Assembly (NCBI GenBank): GCA_910890315.1
Contig: CAJVGD010000001.1
Span: 682,001 to 746,000 of the forward strand
Direction: 5' to 3'
Length of the DNA: 64,000 nucleotides
Source: Serendipita indica DSM 11827
Taxonomy: Eukaryota; Basidiomycota; Agaricomycetes; Sebacinales; Serendipitaceae
Shown: positions 19,107-30,298 of the stretch, one piece after another
Layout of the letters: every line of letters begins with the position of its first letter
Numbering within the stretch: position 1 is the stretch's first letter
Made by a program: the position numbers and the translations under genes
The notes under the pieces: generated by a model
Database searches by the model: none
What the model was told of the DNA's origin: nothing
Seen by the model: only the letters and a program-made list of their open reading frames with translations

Positions 19107-21600
19107 CTACTGGATGTGCCAGTCCAACTTGTCCGCCCACTTGCCCGGTAGAAGTTGTGAGATCTGCTCGACATCCTTGTCACCACGACCAGAGAGACAC
19201 TGAGAGAAGGTGAGAAATTTGAGCCACTCATTTCGTGCCAACTTACAACAACGACATCTGCATCCTTTGGCAACGACTTTGCAACGTTGACCGCACCCCA
19301 AATGGCGTGTGCAGATTCAAGTGCTATGTGGATATAAGCATTTGGTTGTTCAACTGGACGTCTGCAGTACCTGGAATGATGCCTTCCAGCTGAGTGCACA
19401 TCCGGAACCCTCGAAGTGCGTCCTCATCCGTGGCAACAATGTACTCTGCACGGTTGGAATCTTTGAGCCAAGCATGTTCGGGTCCGACTCCTGGATAATC
19501 TAATCCCGCACTAACAGAGTGCGTCTCGATGATCTGTCCAGTTGGGGACTGCAGAAGGTATGTGCGGACACCATGAAGCACTCCTGGCTTTCCAAGCGCC
19601 AGTGTCGCACTGTGACGATCTGTATCGACACCTAAACGGAATTAGTACGCATCTAGGGTCAAAGAGAGGGCTTACCGTCTCCACCAGCTTCAACGCCAAT
19701 CAGTCGCACGTTCTTCTCCGGAATAAAATCATAGAAGGTCCCTATTGCATTGCTACCGCCGCCAACGCATGCAACCACCGCTTCGGGGAGTTTGCCTGTG
19801 ATCTTGAGCATGCTCTCCTTGATCTCACGACCAATAATGCGTTGGAAATCTCTGACAATAGTCGGGAATGGATGAGGGCCGATGGCACTTCCAACAAGGT
19901 AATGCGTGTTATGGACGTTTGCTACCCAGTCTCGTAGAGCATCGTTGATGGCGTCCTTCAGCGTTTTGGATCCCGATTCGACGGGAATGACTTGTCCGCC
20001 GAGCATACGGATACGGAAGACGTTCAGAGCTTGTCGGCGAACATCCTCTGCACCCATATAGATCACGCATTGCATTCCAAATTTCGCGCAGACCGTGGCA
20101 GTGGCCACACCGTGTTGACCAGCTCCAGTCTCTGCAATGATTCGGGTCTTACCAATACGCTTCGCCAGTAGGATTTGGCCAATAGCGTTGTTGATTTTAT
20201 GGGACCCAGTGTGGTTCCTATAATCTGTCAGCTCACAACGCCAAATACAAGAAGAGGACGTACAGGTCCTCTCGCTTTAGCCAAATCTTCGCGCCGCCAG
20301 CATGCTCGGTAAGTCTCTCTGCGAGATAGAGCTGAGAGGGCCTATTGATGTAGCCATAGTAGCTCTCAAACTCCTTCCAAAAGGCAGGGTCGTCACATGC
20401 AGCCTTATGGGCAGCCTCAAGCTCCGCCAAGCAGTCGACGAGGGATTCTGGAACGTATTGACCGCCAAACTCTCCGAAACGAGCTGGGAGAGGGGAGGCT
20501 GCCGTCGCTGGTGCCTCCTTGGCTACTTTTGGAACCGACATTGTCGAAGACGAGCGCAACGATTTGGTCGAGGAGGAAGTATTGCTCCTGCCACTAATGT
20601 CAAAGCAATACTTTTGTACTGCCGTGGCGATTGTCTTCGGATCCGTGCCCGCTTGCTCGATGACACTGACGATACGAGAACCTACGACGCCACCATCTGC
20701 CCCGGCTTTGGAGACATATTCAAACTGTTCACGTGAGGATATGCCAAACCCGACGGCGAGAGGTACCGAAGTCTGCTCCTGAATTCTTGAAACCAGTTCG
20801 GGAAGTGATTCGCTCATCTTGGCCTTGTCGCTCGATCCTGTGGTTCCCATTCTCGACACGACATAGATGAATGAGTCGGCAATCGAAGTCAAAAACTTGA
20901 TGCGTGACGCGGACGTCGAAGGCGCGATCAGAGGGACATAGGACATGCTGTATCGAGGTCAATAGGAATCCGTCGGGGGCTCAAAGTATGACTCACTCCT
21001 CCTTTGCACATGTATCACGGAAATGCACAGCTTCTTCGGGCGGGAGGTCGACTACAATGAAGCCATTCGCGCCTGCCTCTCGGGCGTCTTTGACGGCCTT
21101 TTCCTCGCCGTGAGCGAGCAGCGGGTTATAGTAACCTTCGGACGGGAGTAAGCTATATGATAGACTTCTCCATGCAGGAGTACTGACCCATTAATACAAT
21201 TGGGATGGTGACTCCCTCCTTCCGAGCTGTCCGAACATACTCCAGACAGTCGATAAACTCCACTTGGTTTGCCAGCGCAACCTATGTCACCTAGCGATTT
21301 AGATGACAAACACTCGAGGTGAAAGAGAGCTTGCCGTGTTCGAGCCTTGGATCGCGACTCCATCTCCAATCGGATCAGAGAAGGGCATCCCAAGTTCAAT
21401 AATGTCAGCACCACCAGCTTGCATGGCAAGCATGATGGGGATGGTGGCTTCTCTTGTTGGAAAGCCTGCAGTGACGAAGGTTACAAAGACCTTGCTGCCC
21501 TGTGAACATCGCAGCTTCAGTGTTTGGAGTAGTAGACAGCATTTAAGAGGCGTACCTCGCTTTTTCTTGTCTCAAACGCATCACGGAGGGCATCAGCCAT
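19107..21600 (-). CDS. TRP5: Bifunctional tryptophan synthase (alpha-beta fusion)
   Basis: Makes tryptophan from indole-3-glycerol phosphate and serine. As in other fungi, one polypeptide carries the alpha domain first ([100 protein letters not shown]). A Ser-rich linker follows (about 20560-20600), then the beta domain ([37 protein letters not shown] with the pyridoxal lysine, [53 protein letters not shown]). Several short introns, one right before the pyridoxal-lysine segment. It starts 168 bp downstream of the Prp45 stop on the same strand. Two GAGTCA motifs stand before the ATG. Confidence 0.95.
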
Positions 21601-21615
21601 GGTGGGCAAAAGAAC

Positions 21616-21671
21616 GAGTCAGTGGGGGTCGGGTCGAAGTGGCACAAGTGGCATAACAATCTCGGGAGTCA
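21616..21671 (-). promoter_or_regulatory. Paired bZIP (Gcn4-type) half-sites upstream of tryptophan synthase
   Basis: GAGTCA occurs at 21616-21621 and again at 21666-21671, that is TGACTC on the gene's strand, 16 and 66 bp before the start codon. TGACTC(A) is the core recognised by Gcn4/CPC1-type bZIP activators of amino-acid biosynthesis genes. Neither copy is the full palindromic 7-mer, so the assignment is suggestive. Confidence 0.4.
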
Positions 21672-21768
21672 TTAGCTTCGCTGATACCCTGAGAAATACT
21701 GAGAGAATCCATTACTAAGTAAAGAGCGGACAAGGTGAAGCATAGCTATGGATACAAACTCGCAGAGA

Positions 21769-23769
21769 TCAGTCTTCGTCAGCCTTGTCCATCTGCCGTC
21801 GCTTTCTCGCACCCTCACTAGTAAATATAGTAAGTATCCTGTCATTTAGAGCCGAGTGTACGCACGCGTCGGTATCTAGCCCTCTCTTCTGGCCACGTTT
21901 GGCTTGGTCCAAGAATTGGTCGACGCCAAAGACGTCGCTGGTATCCTTTTCGAATTGTACAGGACCATCTCTGACTTCTTGATCTGCGGCACCTTCAAAG
22001 CCAAACTTGCCAGCAGTGCCGAGACCGAAACGATCATTGTCAAGGGCCTTTGTGATACCCTCTTCCGTTCCACCGCCAAATGCTTCGTCATTACCTTGGG
22101 CTACCGGTCCACGAGCCTTGTAGATAGCAGCTGCAGCCGTCGAGCCATGGAAGAGCGGCTTGTCGTACAAATTGTACGAGTCGTCGTCTGCAAATGAGCT
22201 AGAGAGTGTTTCCCGATTGAAGAGTCGCTGATCAATCATGGCTTCTTTGGACATGGTTGGCTTTGCAAGTCCCAGAGCCACCTTTTCGGAAATGTCGCGA
22301 TTTTGTTGTCTGTAGACATCATGAGGGAATGATTAGATATGCCAAAACGACGGCGTACCTCGCGAGTTGTTTCATGCGCTGTTCTGTTCCCATGTTGCTC
22401 AGTCGCATCTCGCGCTGCCGCTCTTCCCTCTTTTCGCGTCGCATTTTGTCTCGGATCTGAACGGCTTCATCCTCTTCACTTTCATCCCTCTTGTCTTCGT
22501 CTTCACTTCCAGGACTCTCATCAGAGTCACTATCACCATACTGGCCCAGCGAACTCTGGAACGCGGCGTTGGCAGCGGCAGTCGGTTTCGCGGTCGAAGC
22601 TACGCCCGTTCGACCTTCACGAGCACGTTGCGCGAGCATACGTAGATTTTCTTCTTTGCTGGCCTTTTCCTTTTCGGCTAGCTTCTGTTGCATGAGTGTT
22701 CGCTGTCGCACTTCTTCACGAGCGACTCGGTCAGCGACATACAATGCTTCGGAAAACTTCGCAAAGTTGTCATTGATATGAATCTGTAGAGTGGGGTGAG
22801 TCGCCTGCTTTGAATTAAAAGCGCACAACGTACATCTTGCAAACCTCGACCGTCGGCAGCTAATCGCTTGTCAAGTGGAATTGTATAACCCTTGTTGTTC
22901 TTCCAGTTGGATATACACGGAGGAATCATCCACTCCTTCTGCTCTTGTGCCGTAGCCTTTCGTGGAGGACTTCGCAAGACGGGGGCAGGCGGGCTGGGGG
23001 GACCACGAGGTATCTTCTTATGCTTGAATCTAGGGGGTTCTAGCGGATCCTCTGCGACTTCGGTGATCTTGATGATTCTCTGGTTCAATCCGCTGCCGCC
23101 TTGCTGTTGTCCGGGTGTATATCGTACAAACGAGGACTTTCCACCGCTCTCTGGAACATTTTTAGGCTGTGCAGCCTTGATTTTTCCATTCACGAGCCTC
23201 TCCAAGGCCAGTCGGGTGCGCTCTGTCGTGGCGTCGATGTCCTCTTGCGACGGGCGTTCCATTTTCTGGGCATTTTCATCGAGATCCGTACGATGCGCAA
23301 GTGGGACGAGATCTTTGAATTGAGATTGGACGATGCGGTCCGAGTCGTGGCCTTGCTTAGCTATCGCATCGTACCGGACGTTGCCTTCTGCGTCTACGGT
23401 CAACGCGAGCGTATTCCCGGCAGATGCCTGTATTTGATATTATAAAACTTGATCAGCTAATTGCTCCCAAGGCTAGCACAACGCCACGCACCTTCTTTCG
23501 GCCCATTCCAAGTGGATACTGCGCGATATGGCACTCTGGAAAAGCGCCTCCGTCTCCAAAATCATCTGGACCAGGTCTCCATCCTTTTCTTTGCCCATAA
23601 GGTGGCACACGGGAGGCCGGCACGACGGCATTTGAAGTTTGGGTTGGCACCTCCTCTTCGTCATCCACTTCAATGGTCGAATGAACTGGCTTTGGGAGTA
23701 ATCTAAATTTTCTAGATTATTTCTACTGTTGAGCAAAGCCGGCGCTACTTACGTTGAGAGGGCCGCCAT
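21769..23769 (-). CDS. PRP45: SNW/SKIP-domain pre-mRNA splicing factor (Prp45)
   Basis: Spliceosome component that stays associated through catalysis. The ATG at 23769 gives MAALST, then an intron ending at about 23710, then LLPKPVHSTIEVDDEEEVP and PPYGQRKGWRP. The SNW core has GNVRYDAIAKQG, LVPLAHRTDL, SGGKSSFVRYTP, EDPLEPPRFKHKKIPRGP, SPPAPVLRSPPRK and the near-invariant IPPCISNWKNNKGYTIPL followed by DKRLAADGRGLQD. Downstream are the helical FAKFSEALYVADRVAREE region, an acidic Ser/Asp/Glu patch, a KMRREKREERQREMRLSNMG helix, and a C-terminus rich in Gly/Asp ending RKRRQMDKADED. About five exons. Head to head with the 3'-phosphatase gene. Confidence 0.94.
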
Positions 23770-23823
23770 CTTGGTAGGGGTTCAACTCTTGCCTCGTCGG
23801 GCTTGAACCGTTCTCCATCTAAA
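23770..23823. promoter_or_regulatory. 54-bp bidirectional promoter between PRP45 and the 3'-phosphatase gene
   Basis: The ATG of the minus-strand splicing factor (23769) and the ATG of the plus-strand phosphatase (23824) are 54 bp apart. All leader and core-promoter signals of both genes must overlap here, lie in each other's coding sequence, or use very short leaders. No TATA box is visible. Confidence 0.6.
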
Positions 23824-25157
23824 ATGGCCTCGGAAGAGATCATAGTCGAAGGTTTGGACGCGTTTTGTAATTTATAAACCGCTAACGTACTGTCGGAAGT
23901 AGTACAGGTCACGACCACAGTTTCGAAAGCATCCAAGCGACGCGCCGAGGAGCATACACACGCCGTCGTTGCAAAGAGACAAAAGAAAGAAACTTTGAGC
24001 ACCATTTCTGTCGCGTCCACATCCAAGCCAGCGCCTAAAGGCACGACTTTCGTTACCACTCCCTGAAATCGGGACTGACCCGCCGCTAGTCTTTCCAATA
24101 TTCGAGAAGCAAACTCAGAAATCATTTCGATTTCTTGAGAGACTGGGCAGCAATTCGGTCCTCCACGGCATTCATCTAAATCCGCCCGCCCGTTCCAAGG
24201 TCGCTGCCTTTGATCTCGATGGCACCTTGATCGCCACAAAGGGTAGAGGTCCATTCCCAAAAGGGAAAAATGATTGGAAATGGTGGAATCCTGTCGTACC
24301 AGAAAGGCTGAAAGCATTGTACGATGACGGGTGAGTACAAGTACCTGGGTGGTCGTCTACACTACAAATAACAATATCAACTCAACTCTGGGTGATTCTT
24401 GATGCTAGATATGCTATAATCATCATCTCAAATCAAGGAGGGCTTTCGGGGATCAAAAGCATTCGGCGCGAGTCGTGGCAAATTAAGATCGATCTCATGG
24501 CCAAACAAGTTAGTCAGCTGTTCGGAACCGCAGAAAAGGGCCAACTGAATGCTGTTATAGATCTCACTAGTTCCGTTCCACATCTTTGCTGCCATTGAAG
24601 ACAATAAATATCGCAAACCCCAATCTGGAATGTGGAGTTGCCTCACCTCGCTGTTTGCGAAAGATGGCGTGGTCCCAGGTGCGTCCGTTTCTCTCCCCCA
24701 GCCACTTGCGATTGTGACAAGGGCAGTCGCGCTAAAGGCCCCTGTGAGAGCAAGCGGCTCTCCAAAACACTACGCGTTGTTTCGACAACTAATATCAAAT
24801 CATTGTCTCCGCCGGTCACGGATAGCGATACTGATCCGCCGTGATTGTAGACCTAAACGAATGTTTTTACGTTGGGGACGCGGCCGGACGCCCAAATGAC
24901 CACAGTGATGCCGACCGTGGACTAGCTCGTGCTATTGGAATACGATTTTTCACACCAGAGGTTTGTGCCATTCATCCCTGCTCAAACTGCCGTACCCCTC
25001 AATACATTGCGGCAGAAGCTCCGCCTGACTCTGTTCTGAATGAGAACTGACCCTATTGTTGCAGGAGTTCTTCCTATCGGAGCACCCGCTGTCTGCGAGG
25101 GTAGAGGACGCCTCTTCAAGCGGCACGCAGAGACGGGAGGTAGCGGCCGACTGTTGA
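23824..25157 (+). CDS. TPP1: DNA 3'-phosphatase (PNKP/Tpp1-like, phosphatase domain only)
   Basis: Removes 3'-phosphates from damaged DNA ends. Exon 1 gives MASEEIIVE; intron 23852-23902 leads to a basic, probably nuclear-targeting region (SKASKRRAEEHTH, AKRQKKE). A 67-nt intron ending at the CAG before KSFRFLERLGSNSVLHG is the join that keeps frame. The catalytic motif is VAAFDLDGTLI. Then come NDWKWWNPVVPERLKALYDDG, AIIIISNQGGLSG, FHIFAAIEDNKYRKPQSGMW, and FYVGDAAGRPNDHSDADRGL with the last HAD motif, then FFTPEEFFLSEHPLS and a short tail. No P-loop kinase domain follows, as in yeast Tpp1. One intron, 24679-24850, is 172 nt, three times the usual size. Confidence 0.9.
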
Positions 25158-26049
25158 CAACTATTGTGGCTCTAGATCGCTTCTCATCATGTTACTATCG
25201 TGGACCGAAATCACTTATGCAGATTCCATCACGCGACATGCCGTTCACCGTTACCCAGAGCCGTCTCTCCTGCTCAGCTGCAGGAGCTGCACATCTTTGC
25301 AGTCAATTTGTATTCATTTGGCGACTAACACGCATTGTCCGATCGTCGTCGGATGCGAGGTCCAAGTATGGGCAACAATAGCCAATTGGCCGAATCCGAA
25401 CATGGCTTGGCCCATCAAGAAAATTTATACCCAGCATGTCATCCAAATTGAGTAGGATACAGGGATGGGACTAAGACACGGCTAGCGGAAAGTCCCGACT
25501 GACGATGGACAGCGGCGCGGTCAGCGGACAGCAGCAGATGATTGAGTCGTGCCATTTGGAGTGGTACGGGCGAGGATTTGGACGACCACGTTTTTGAGCC
25601 TTGCCGTTCCAACTTCTAATCATCCAACTGTTCGGGATTTGTGGAGCGGTCCAGTAGGCGGATATCGGTCTTTGGAAATCTACAGGGCCGGGTCGTAATT
25701 GGTGATCACTGAGCAGCGCCCAGTCGATAAATAGGTGCGAGCTTACCTGTTTGCCATCAAGGTTCCACACACTTTTGCTCCCCCCCATCCTCCCTTCTCG
25801 TTAACTAGTCTGCATCCTTGTAGACATCACCAACTCAAACGAGGTTACATCCCGGTGGACATCCCCCTCGTCCCATCAACCAGGGACAACCTCCACGAGC
25901 AGCCCCCCCCATCTTCACGCGAAGACTAGGCAAAGTTATAAGCCCGGTCAACAGCCGTCTTACGCCCGCAAACCTCTTGAACTCTTTTCTTCATCGCGGC
26001 GTCGAAAGCCACAATAGACGGCCAATCCTCGATTCGTTATCTCGTTGAC
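25158..26049. other. Intergenic region
   Basis: About 890 bp with no supportable gene. The second half is pyrimidine-rich on the plus strand, with runs of C and CT (25770-25920), and is the likely promoter and leader of the gene that begins at 26050. Short open stretches on both strands show no domain or codon pattern that I trust. Confidence 0.5.
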
Positions 26050-26903
26050 ATGCAACTCTTTCTCAGAGGCTCTCCACTTTCCGAGATGTCGGTGATGAGA
26101 CCGGATGGGAGCGTCATGTTTGTCATCGAAACGGCACCATACTTGGACGACCAACGTACCGAAGTCTACGATGCAGAGGGGGATGTACTGGGTTCAATCT
26201 TGTGGAATGGGACACAACCGAGCCACATTTGCGTGTACAGCGAAAGCGCGAGTCATTCGCAGCCATTCGAAATGGTCCCCAGAGGCGACCCGACCTCGTA
26301 AGTCTTTTCAGCGTTTACGGGATTCCCCCACTGCTATTCGCATTGTCGGCATCGCAGAGGCGAACAATGTGTCCTGGATTTGTCCCTTGGGCTTGTACAC
26401 AAAATGCTGACCTAACTTTTTACAGACAAGATCAATTTGAAGTGATCGCAGGCGATGGCGCTCATGAAATTCTATGGGTCGTCGACCGACGAGGACTTCG
26501 GGCTCACTATCCAATGCATTCGCGAGGCAGCTCACACCGACCGCCCCTAGTCGCAGATTATATACCTCTGCGTGCATCTGGGGCTGCAAAGATGTTAAAG
26601 GGAAGCACCGCGACCGGCCAACGCAAGTTTTCCGAGACGGATTGCGATGTGCTCGAACTTGCAGTCGAACAAATGTCCGATGACGCGCTGGGACGATTCT
26701 GGGTTGCATTCATCTTGCTTGACATTATCCACAAGTCCAAGTTTGCGCTCACTGCACCAGCGCTGGCTACTCCGCCGTCGGCAAAGGTTGCACGAAGGGT
26801 GCCAAAGACTGCGTCTGGACGAAGTGGATGGGGAGCTAGAACGGAAAAGCTCAAGGATTTGACGATTGGAATGATGCTCCAGCCCCGACGATGGTCGCTG
26901 TGA
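26050..26903 (+). CDS. Basidiomycete protein, probable DUF6593 family
   Basis: Two exons (26050-26297, 26426-26903) join in frame to 241 aa. The N-terminal half alternates polar and hydrophobic residues as in a beta barrel: MQLFLRGSPLSEMSV, DGSVMFVIETAPY, TEVYDAEGDVLGSILWNG, FEVIAGDGAHEILWVVDRR, then VADYIPLRA. This arrangement resembles the DUF6593 family, common in basidiomycetes and built like a tubby/LURP-type barrel. Beyond it are a helical stretch (VLELAVEQMSDDALGRFWVAF, LLDIIHKSKF) and a basic tail. The function is unknown. The family name is from resemblance of pattern only. The 128-nt intron is longer than most here. Confidence 0.65.
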
Positions 26904-27300
26904 CGTTTTGCTCCGTGTCTCCGATTTCTACAGATACATGCGCATTTACACCTATCTTATTGTTCGTTTTCTCTTCTTTGTTCACCTCCTGACATTACGC
27001 TAGACTACTTGTTGCCGCTGCTTTGATTGTGTACGAATAGACAGCTTTTGTCGCCGCTGACCCGAGGAATTGAGAGACGATTGTAGTAAGAATCCGCGCT
27101 CGAGTTGATTGTGGTCGAATCTCTTTTCGGCGCCGCATTTGGCAAGGACAATAGCCAGGTGGCCTGAATAGGCAGCCAGGCACGCTATTGACCTCGACAT
27201 AAAAGCAAACCGGGCGACCTGCGCTCACTGTTTCTCCACGATTATCCTCCTTAACCCAGCTTTCCCATTTTCTCGCTCTGTCGCTGTGCGCTCGTCGAGA
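26904..27300. other. Intergenic region upstream of the arrestin-like gene
   Basis: 397 bp with no supportable gene. It has the 3' end of the preceding gene and a pyrimidine-rich stretch (CTCTGTCGCTGTGCGC) just before the start codon at 27301. Confidence 0.5.
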
Positions 27301-28810
27301 ATGCCGCTAAACGTTGAAATCGTCCCGCTCGATAATGTCCTCCACATGTTTGGTCCTCAGGAGACTGAGTGCGTCCTACCAATATCCTACTATTATTCTC
27401 AATGCTAATCAACGCATCTTGCAGCTGTGCTTACTCGCTGAGCGGCCAGGTCCTCATCTCGACCACTCCTCGCGCTCTGCCTTTAACAAAGAGTCTCGCG
27501 CCCAACCAGCTCTATTAACATCGCTCGTCCTCACCTTTGAGGGCTCAACTGAGCATTTTGCAAAGGGCCAGGGCTACAATGCCACCCGCCTCTGCAGCGT
27601 CTCCCAGACGCTCGTCGCCCGCACCTCGACGCCAGTCGCAATTCCTTCAACTCCAGATCACAAGGTCGCAATCGTCTTTGACCTTGCGATTCCTGGCTGG
27701 CTCCCCGCATCGATCCACTCCCAACATGCCACCACGGCCACGACCACCTATCGTCTGTACGCAAAGGCCGTCTATCAGAGTGAAGAGTCGACGGGTCTCT
27801 GGCTCGGAAGTCGTACTAAATACCGAGACGCAACGCCCGTCCCCGTCACCGTTCAGCGACATCGCACAACGGCTGCCCCTAAAAAGTGCACCTACGCTGT
27901 CCCAGTCCGCCCACTTCCCTCGACATCATCTCAGGAGCCTGTCATTCCCAAGGAGGTTCTGTCGGCCGTCCAGGTCAGGGCCACCGTCCCAAGTTACCTC
28001 GACCAAAAGTCGTCTGCTCCCTTTGACCTTCGTCTCGATGTCGGGTGCACCGCAGAGGGCGTCACAGTTCACAAGTTTGGTGTCCGGATGATCCAATGTA
28101 CGACATATGGCACCACACCCGATGCAGAGTTCCGACGACGATTCCCCCTTCCTGCGGAACAACCACCATCGGTACCCCTCCTCACGCCTCACGAGCTCGA
28201 CAGCCTGTTCATGGCAGCCATCTGCTTCCCACCCAACGCTCTCCGTGTCGACAAGGACGACATTCTGCACCCAAACAAGCCTAGCGTGTTCAACATGCAA
28301 GAAGGCGAACAGGGCCATTCGCTCGACAATGAGCCGAGTAGCATCACTGTTCCTCTCTTCCTCGACAGTGCTCCAGCAAAGGGTCTCGTCAAGCAGACAT
28401 ACATGTCGCCTTATGTCCACGTCGCTCACAAGCTCCTCGTCGACTTTGACATTGGATACAACAATGAGCGCGAACGAGTCGGTTTTGTTCTCCCAATCCC
28501 CGTCTACGACATGGACATCGCCTCTTCTGCTGCTGCACAGAGACGACCCAACGACGGTCTTCCCGCCTATGTTCAACTGTATCACTCCAACGGCGAAGCC
28601 AAGTACACTGGTGACCTCCCCGCGTATTCAAAGGAGTGCCGACCTGGTGAAGTCAAGGACGAGAGCGGTCGACGACATCCGCTCGAGTTTCGCAGACGGC
28701 ACCTTCGCGGTGCACTTTCCACCTCGTCCTCGCCTCGCTCTTCGTCCGAAGTCTCATCGGGCTCAGAACATGGAGGCGATTACTCTGACGCGAGCTCGTC
28801 CGAGTGCTGA
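27301..28810 (+). CDS. Arrestin-like protein (ART-type adaptor candidate), with apparent one-base frameshift
   Basis: Probably an alpha-arrestin-like adaptor linking membrane cargo to the Rsp5 ubiquitin ligase. Exon 1 encodes MPLNVEIVPLDNVLHMFGP; after a short intron (about 27369-27421) the frame reads CAYSLSGQVLIST, a typical first arrestin strand. The frame must then change once near 27500-27515 to reach LLTSLVLTFEG. From there it is open to 28810, with VQVRATVPSYLD, FDLRLDVGC, VHKFGVRMIQCTTY and VAHKLLVDFDIGYNN, the pattern of an arrestin C-domain. LPAYVQLY and LPAYSK resemble LPxY/PPxY ligase-binding motifs. The tail is Ser-rich. The shift looks like one missing base in a C-rich stretch; an assembly error seems more likely than a dead gene because the rest is intact. 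Confidence 0.72.
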
Positions 28811-29091
28811 GGGATAGGGGAGAGAGATACCTACTTATCTTAACTTACGACTGTTATGATAAATGGGCCTCCCATCCGATGTGCCCATACCTCACGCTCG
28901 CTACGACCCGCTCACGCCCTAGATTATCTGTCTTACTATTCGCTCTGCTCAAAATTGTCCTGCTCTCGATTACTGTTTGCTCTCTGGGACTAGCTTGTAT
29001 AACTCGCCCTCTGTATCCTACTGCAAATTGATTCTTTGATTGTAACAAAGTGACACGAAAGAATAAGACGTCCAAGAGAATGCTATAAAAG
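28811..29091. other. Intergenic region downstream of the arrestin-like gene
   Basis: Short, AT-richer spacer holding the 3' untranslated region of the arrestin-like gene. Nothing else seen. Confidence 0.5.
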
Positions 29092-29922
29092 TTGGTGGCA
29101 AAAATCGGCTGTTGGACTCCACCTTGCACGGTCGCAGATGACCTTGATCATGTCGACCAAGTAGCGCGACTAGTGGTTCAACTCCGAGAGGCAATCAACG
29201 CGTTAGAAGAGGAATACGAGGCCTTTCACGGGCAAGCGACGATGAACGATGCGCAATTCTATCCGGAAATCACGTCGTATACCATTGATGGGATCGAAAG
29301 TACCTTCGTCTACGAGAATGATCTCAACATAGACTCGAGGAGAGCATCAAGGACGCTGTATAGAGCAAGGACGAAGAACGGCAAGCTCGTCGTGGTCAAA
29401 TTTTGTCAGAAAGTACTCGCAAACGAGGGTCTTGCGCCGAAATTGTACCATTGCGATAGATATGACGAGCATATCCCCGATCAAATGGTCATCATGGAGT
29501 TTTATCGAGCGCGACGACATGTACGGAAAGCTTTTCACCAAGACACAGACAGAAGACATCCGAAGAGCCAAAGCCTATGGCAAGAGAACGACTATGTGTT
29601 TGGGGATTTACGCAGCAATAGCATGCTCCAAGAAAGCTCGGGACAAGTGAAGTTGATTGACTTTGACTGGCGTGGTAAGGATGGACAGGACACGTATTCG
29701 GTCAACATGAATCCGGCTGCAAATTGCGGATGGCATATGGGAGTCAAGCGTTGTGCAGCTATGAAGAAGAGCCATAATGATTACCTGTTCGACCAGCTCC
29801 CAGTACAGTCGGAGAATATGGCTAGGATGAGCAGATTAATGAGGGAAATTAATGCCCAATGTCATATAGAACAAATGAAAGGTGGATTCATTGGGTTTGG
29901 AGCACACGCCTGGTTATTTTGA
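29092..29922 (+). pseudogene. Relic of a basidiomycete protein-kinase-like gene
   Basis: Matches the pattern of a protein-kinase-like family common in agaricomycetes: TLYRARTKNGKLVVVKFCQK (VAIK-like lysine), VLANEGLAPKLYHC (N-lobe), and YVFGDLRSNSML and VKLIDFDWRGKDGQDTYSV (HRD- and DFG-equivalent segments). Several things argue against an intact gene. There is no upstream ATG in frame before 29242. The middle segment (IERDDMYGKLF, TEDIRRAKAYGK) is in a different frame from both flanks, so at least two shifts are needed. The stretch between the beta-3 lysine and LANEGLAPK is shorter than expected. No splice signals explain the changes. It lies alone between two intact genes with about 370 bp of featureless DNA behind it. 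Confidence 0.7.
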
Positions 29923-30298
29923 CGAGGGTCGTCTGAGTGAGTTCGATAGGGAACCACTGAGCCTACGAATATTATGATAAAGGCGTTTCCATACCTCTTA
30001 CTCTACGGGTACCACCTCACGCCCTGTATTATATGCGACACCGTTCGTATGGAGTTCGTACAGGCAAGCCAGTATAGCTCACAGTCTGTATCTAACAATG
30101 TAGATATCAGTACACTATCCTTTGGTGATCTCGCACGGTGTGTCAGTGCAAGGATTATGAGGGCGCTGCTCATTAAACTTGGAGCCGACTGCTCCCCCCG
30201 GAACTGTCCCATAATTCATGTTATAATCAGAAACGTGCGATTAAAACGTGTAAAGTGTATTTGAGAATATTCTAATTGCCCCTTTGCAGACCTTTACA
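29923..30298. other. Intergenic region upstream of the DHHC gene
   Basis: 376 bp, AT-richer than the genes around it. No supportable gene. TTGCAG at 30284-30289 just before the start codon could be the acceptor of a leader intron. Confidence 0.45.

Noticed and set aside
23745-24317. 190-codon frame on the minus strand upstream of PRP45
   Set aside because: Antisense to the first exons of the 3'-phosphatase and overlapping the PRP45 start; no domain.
27926-28585. 219-codon frame on the minus strand inside the arrestin-like gene
   Set aside because: Shadow of a GC-rich coding exon; no domain.
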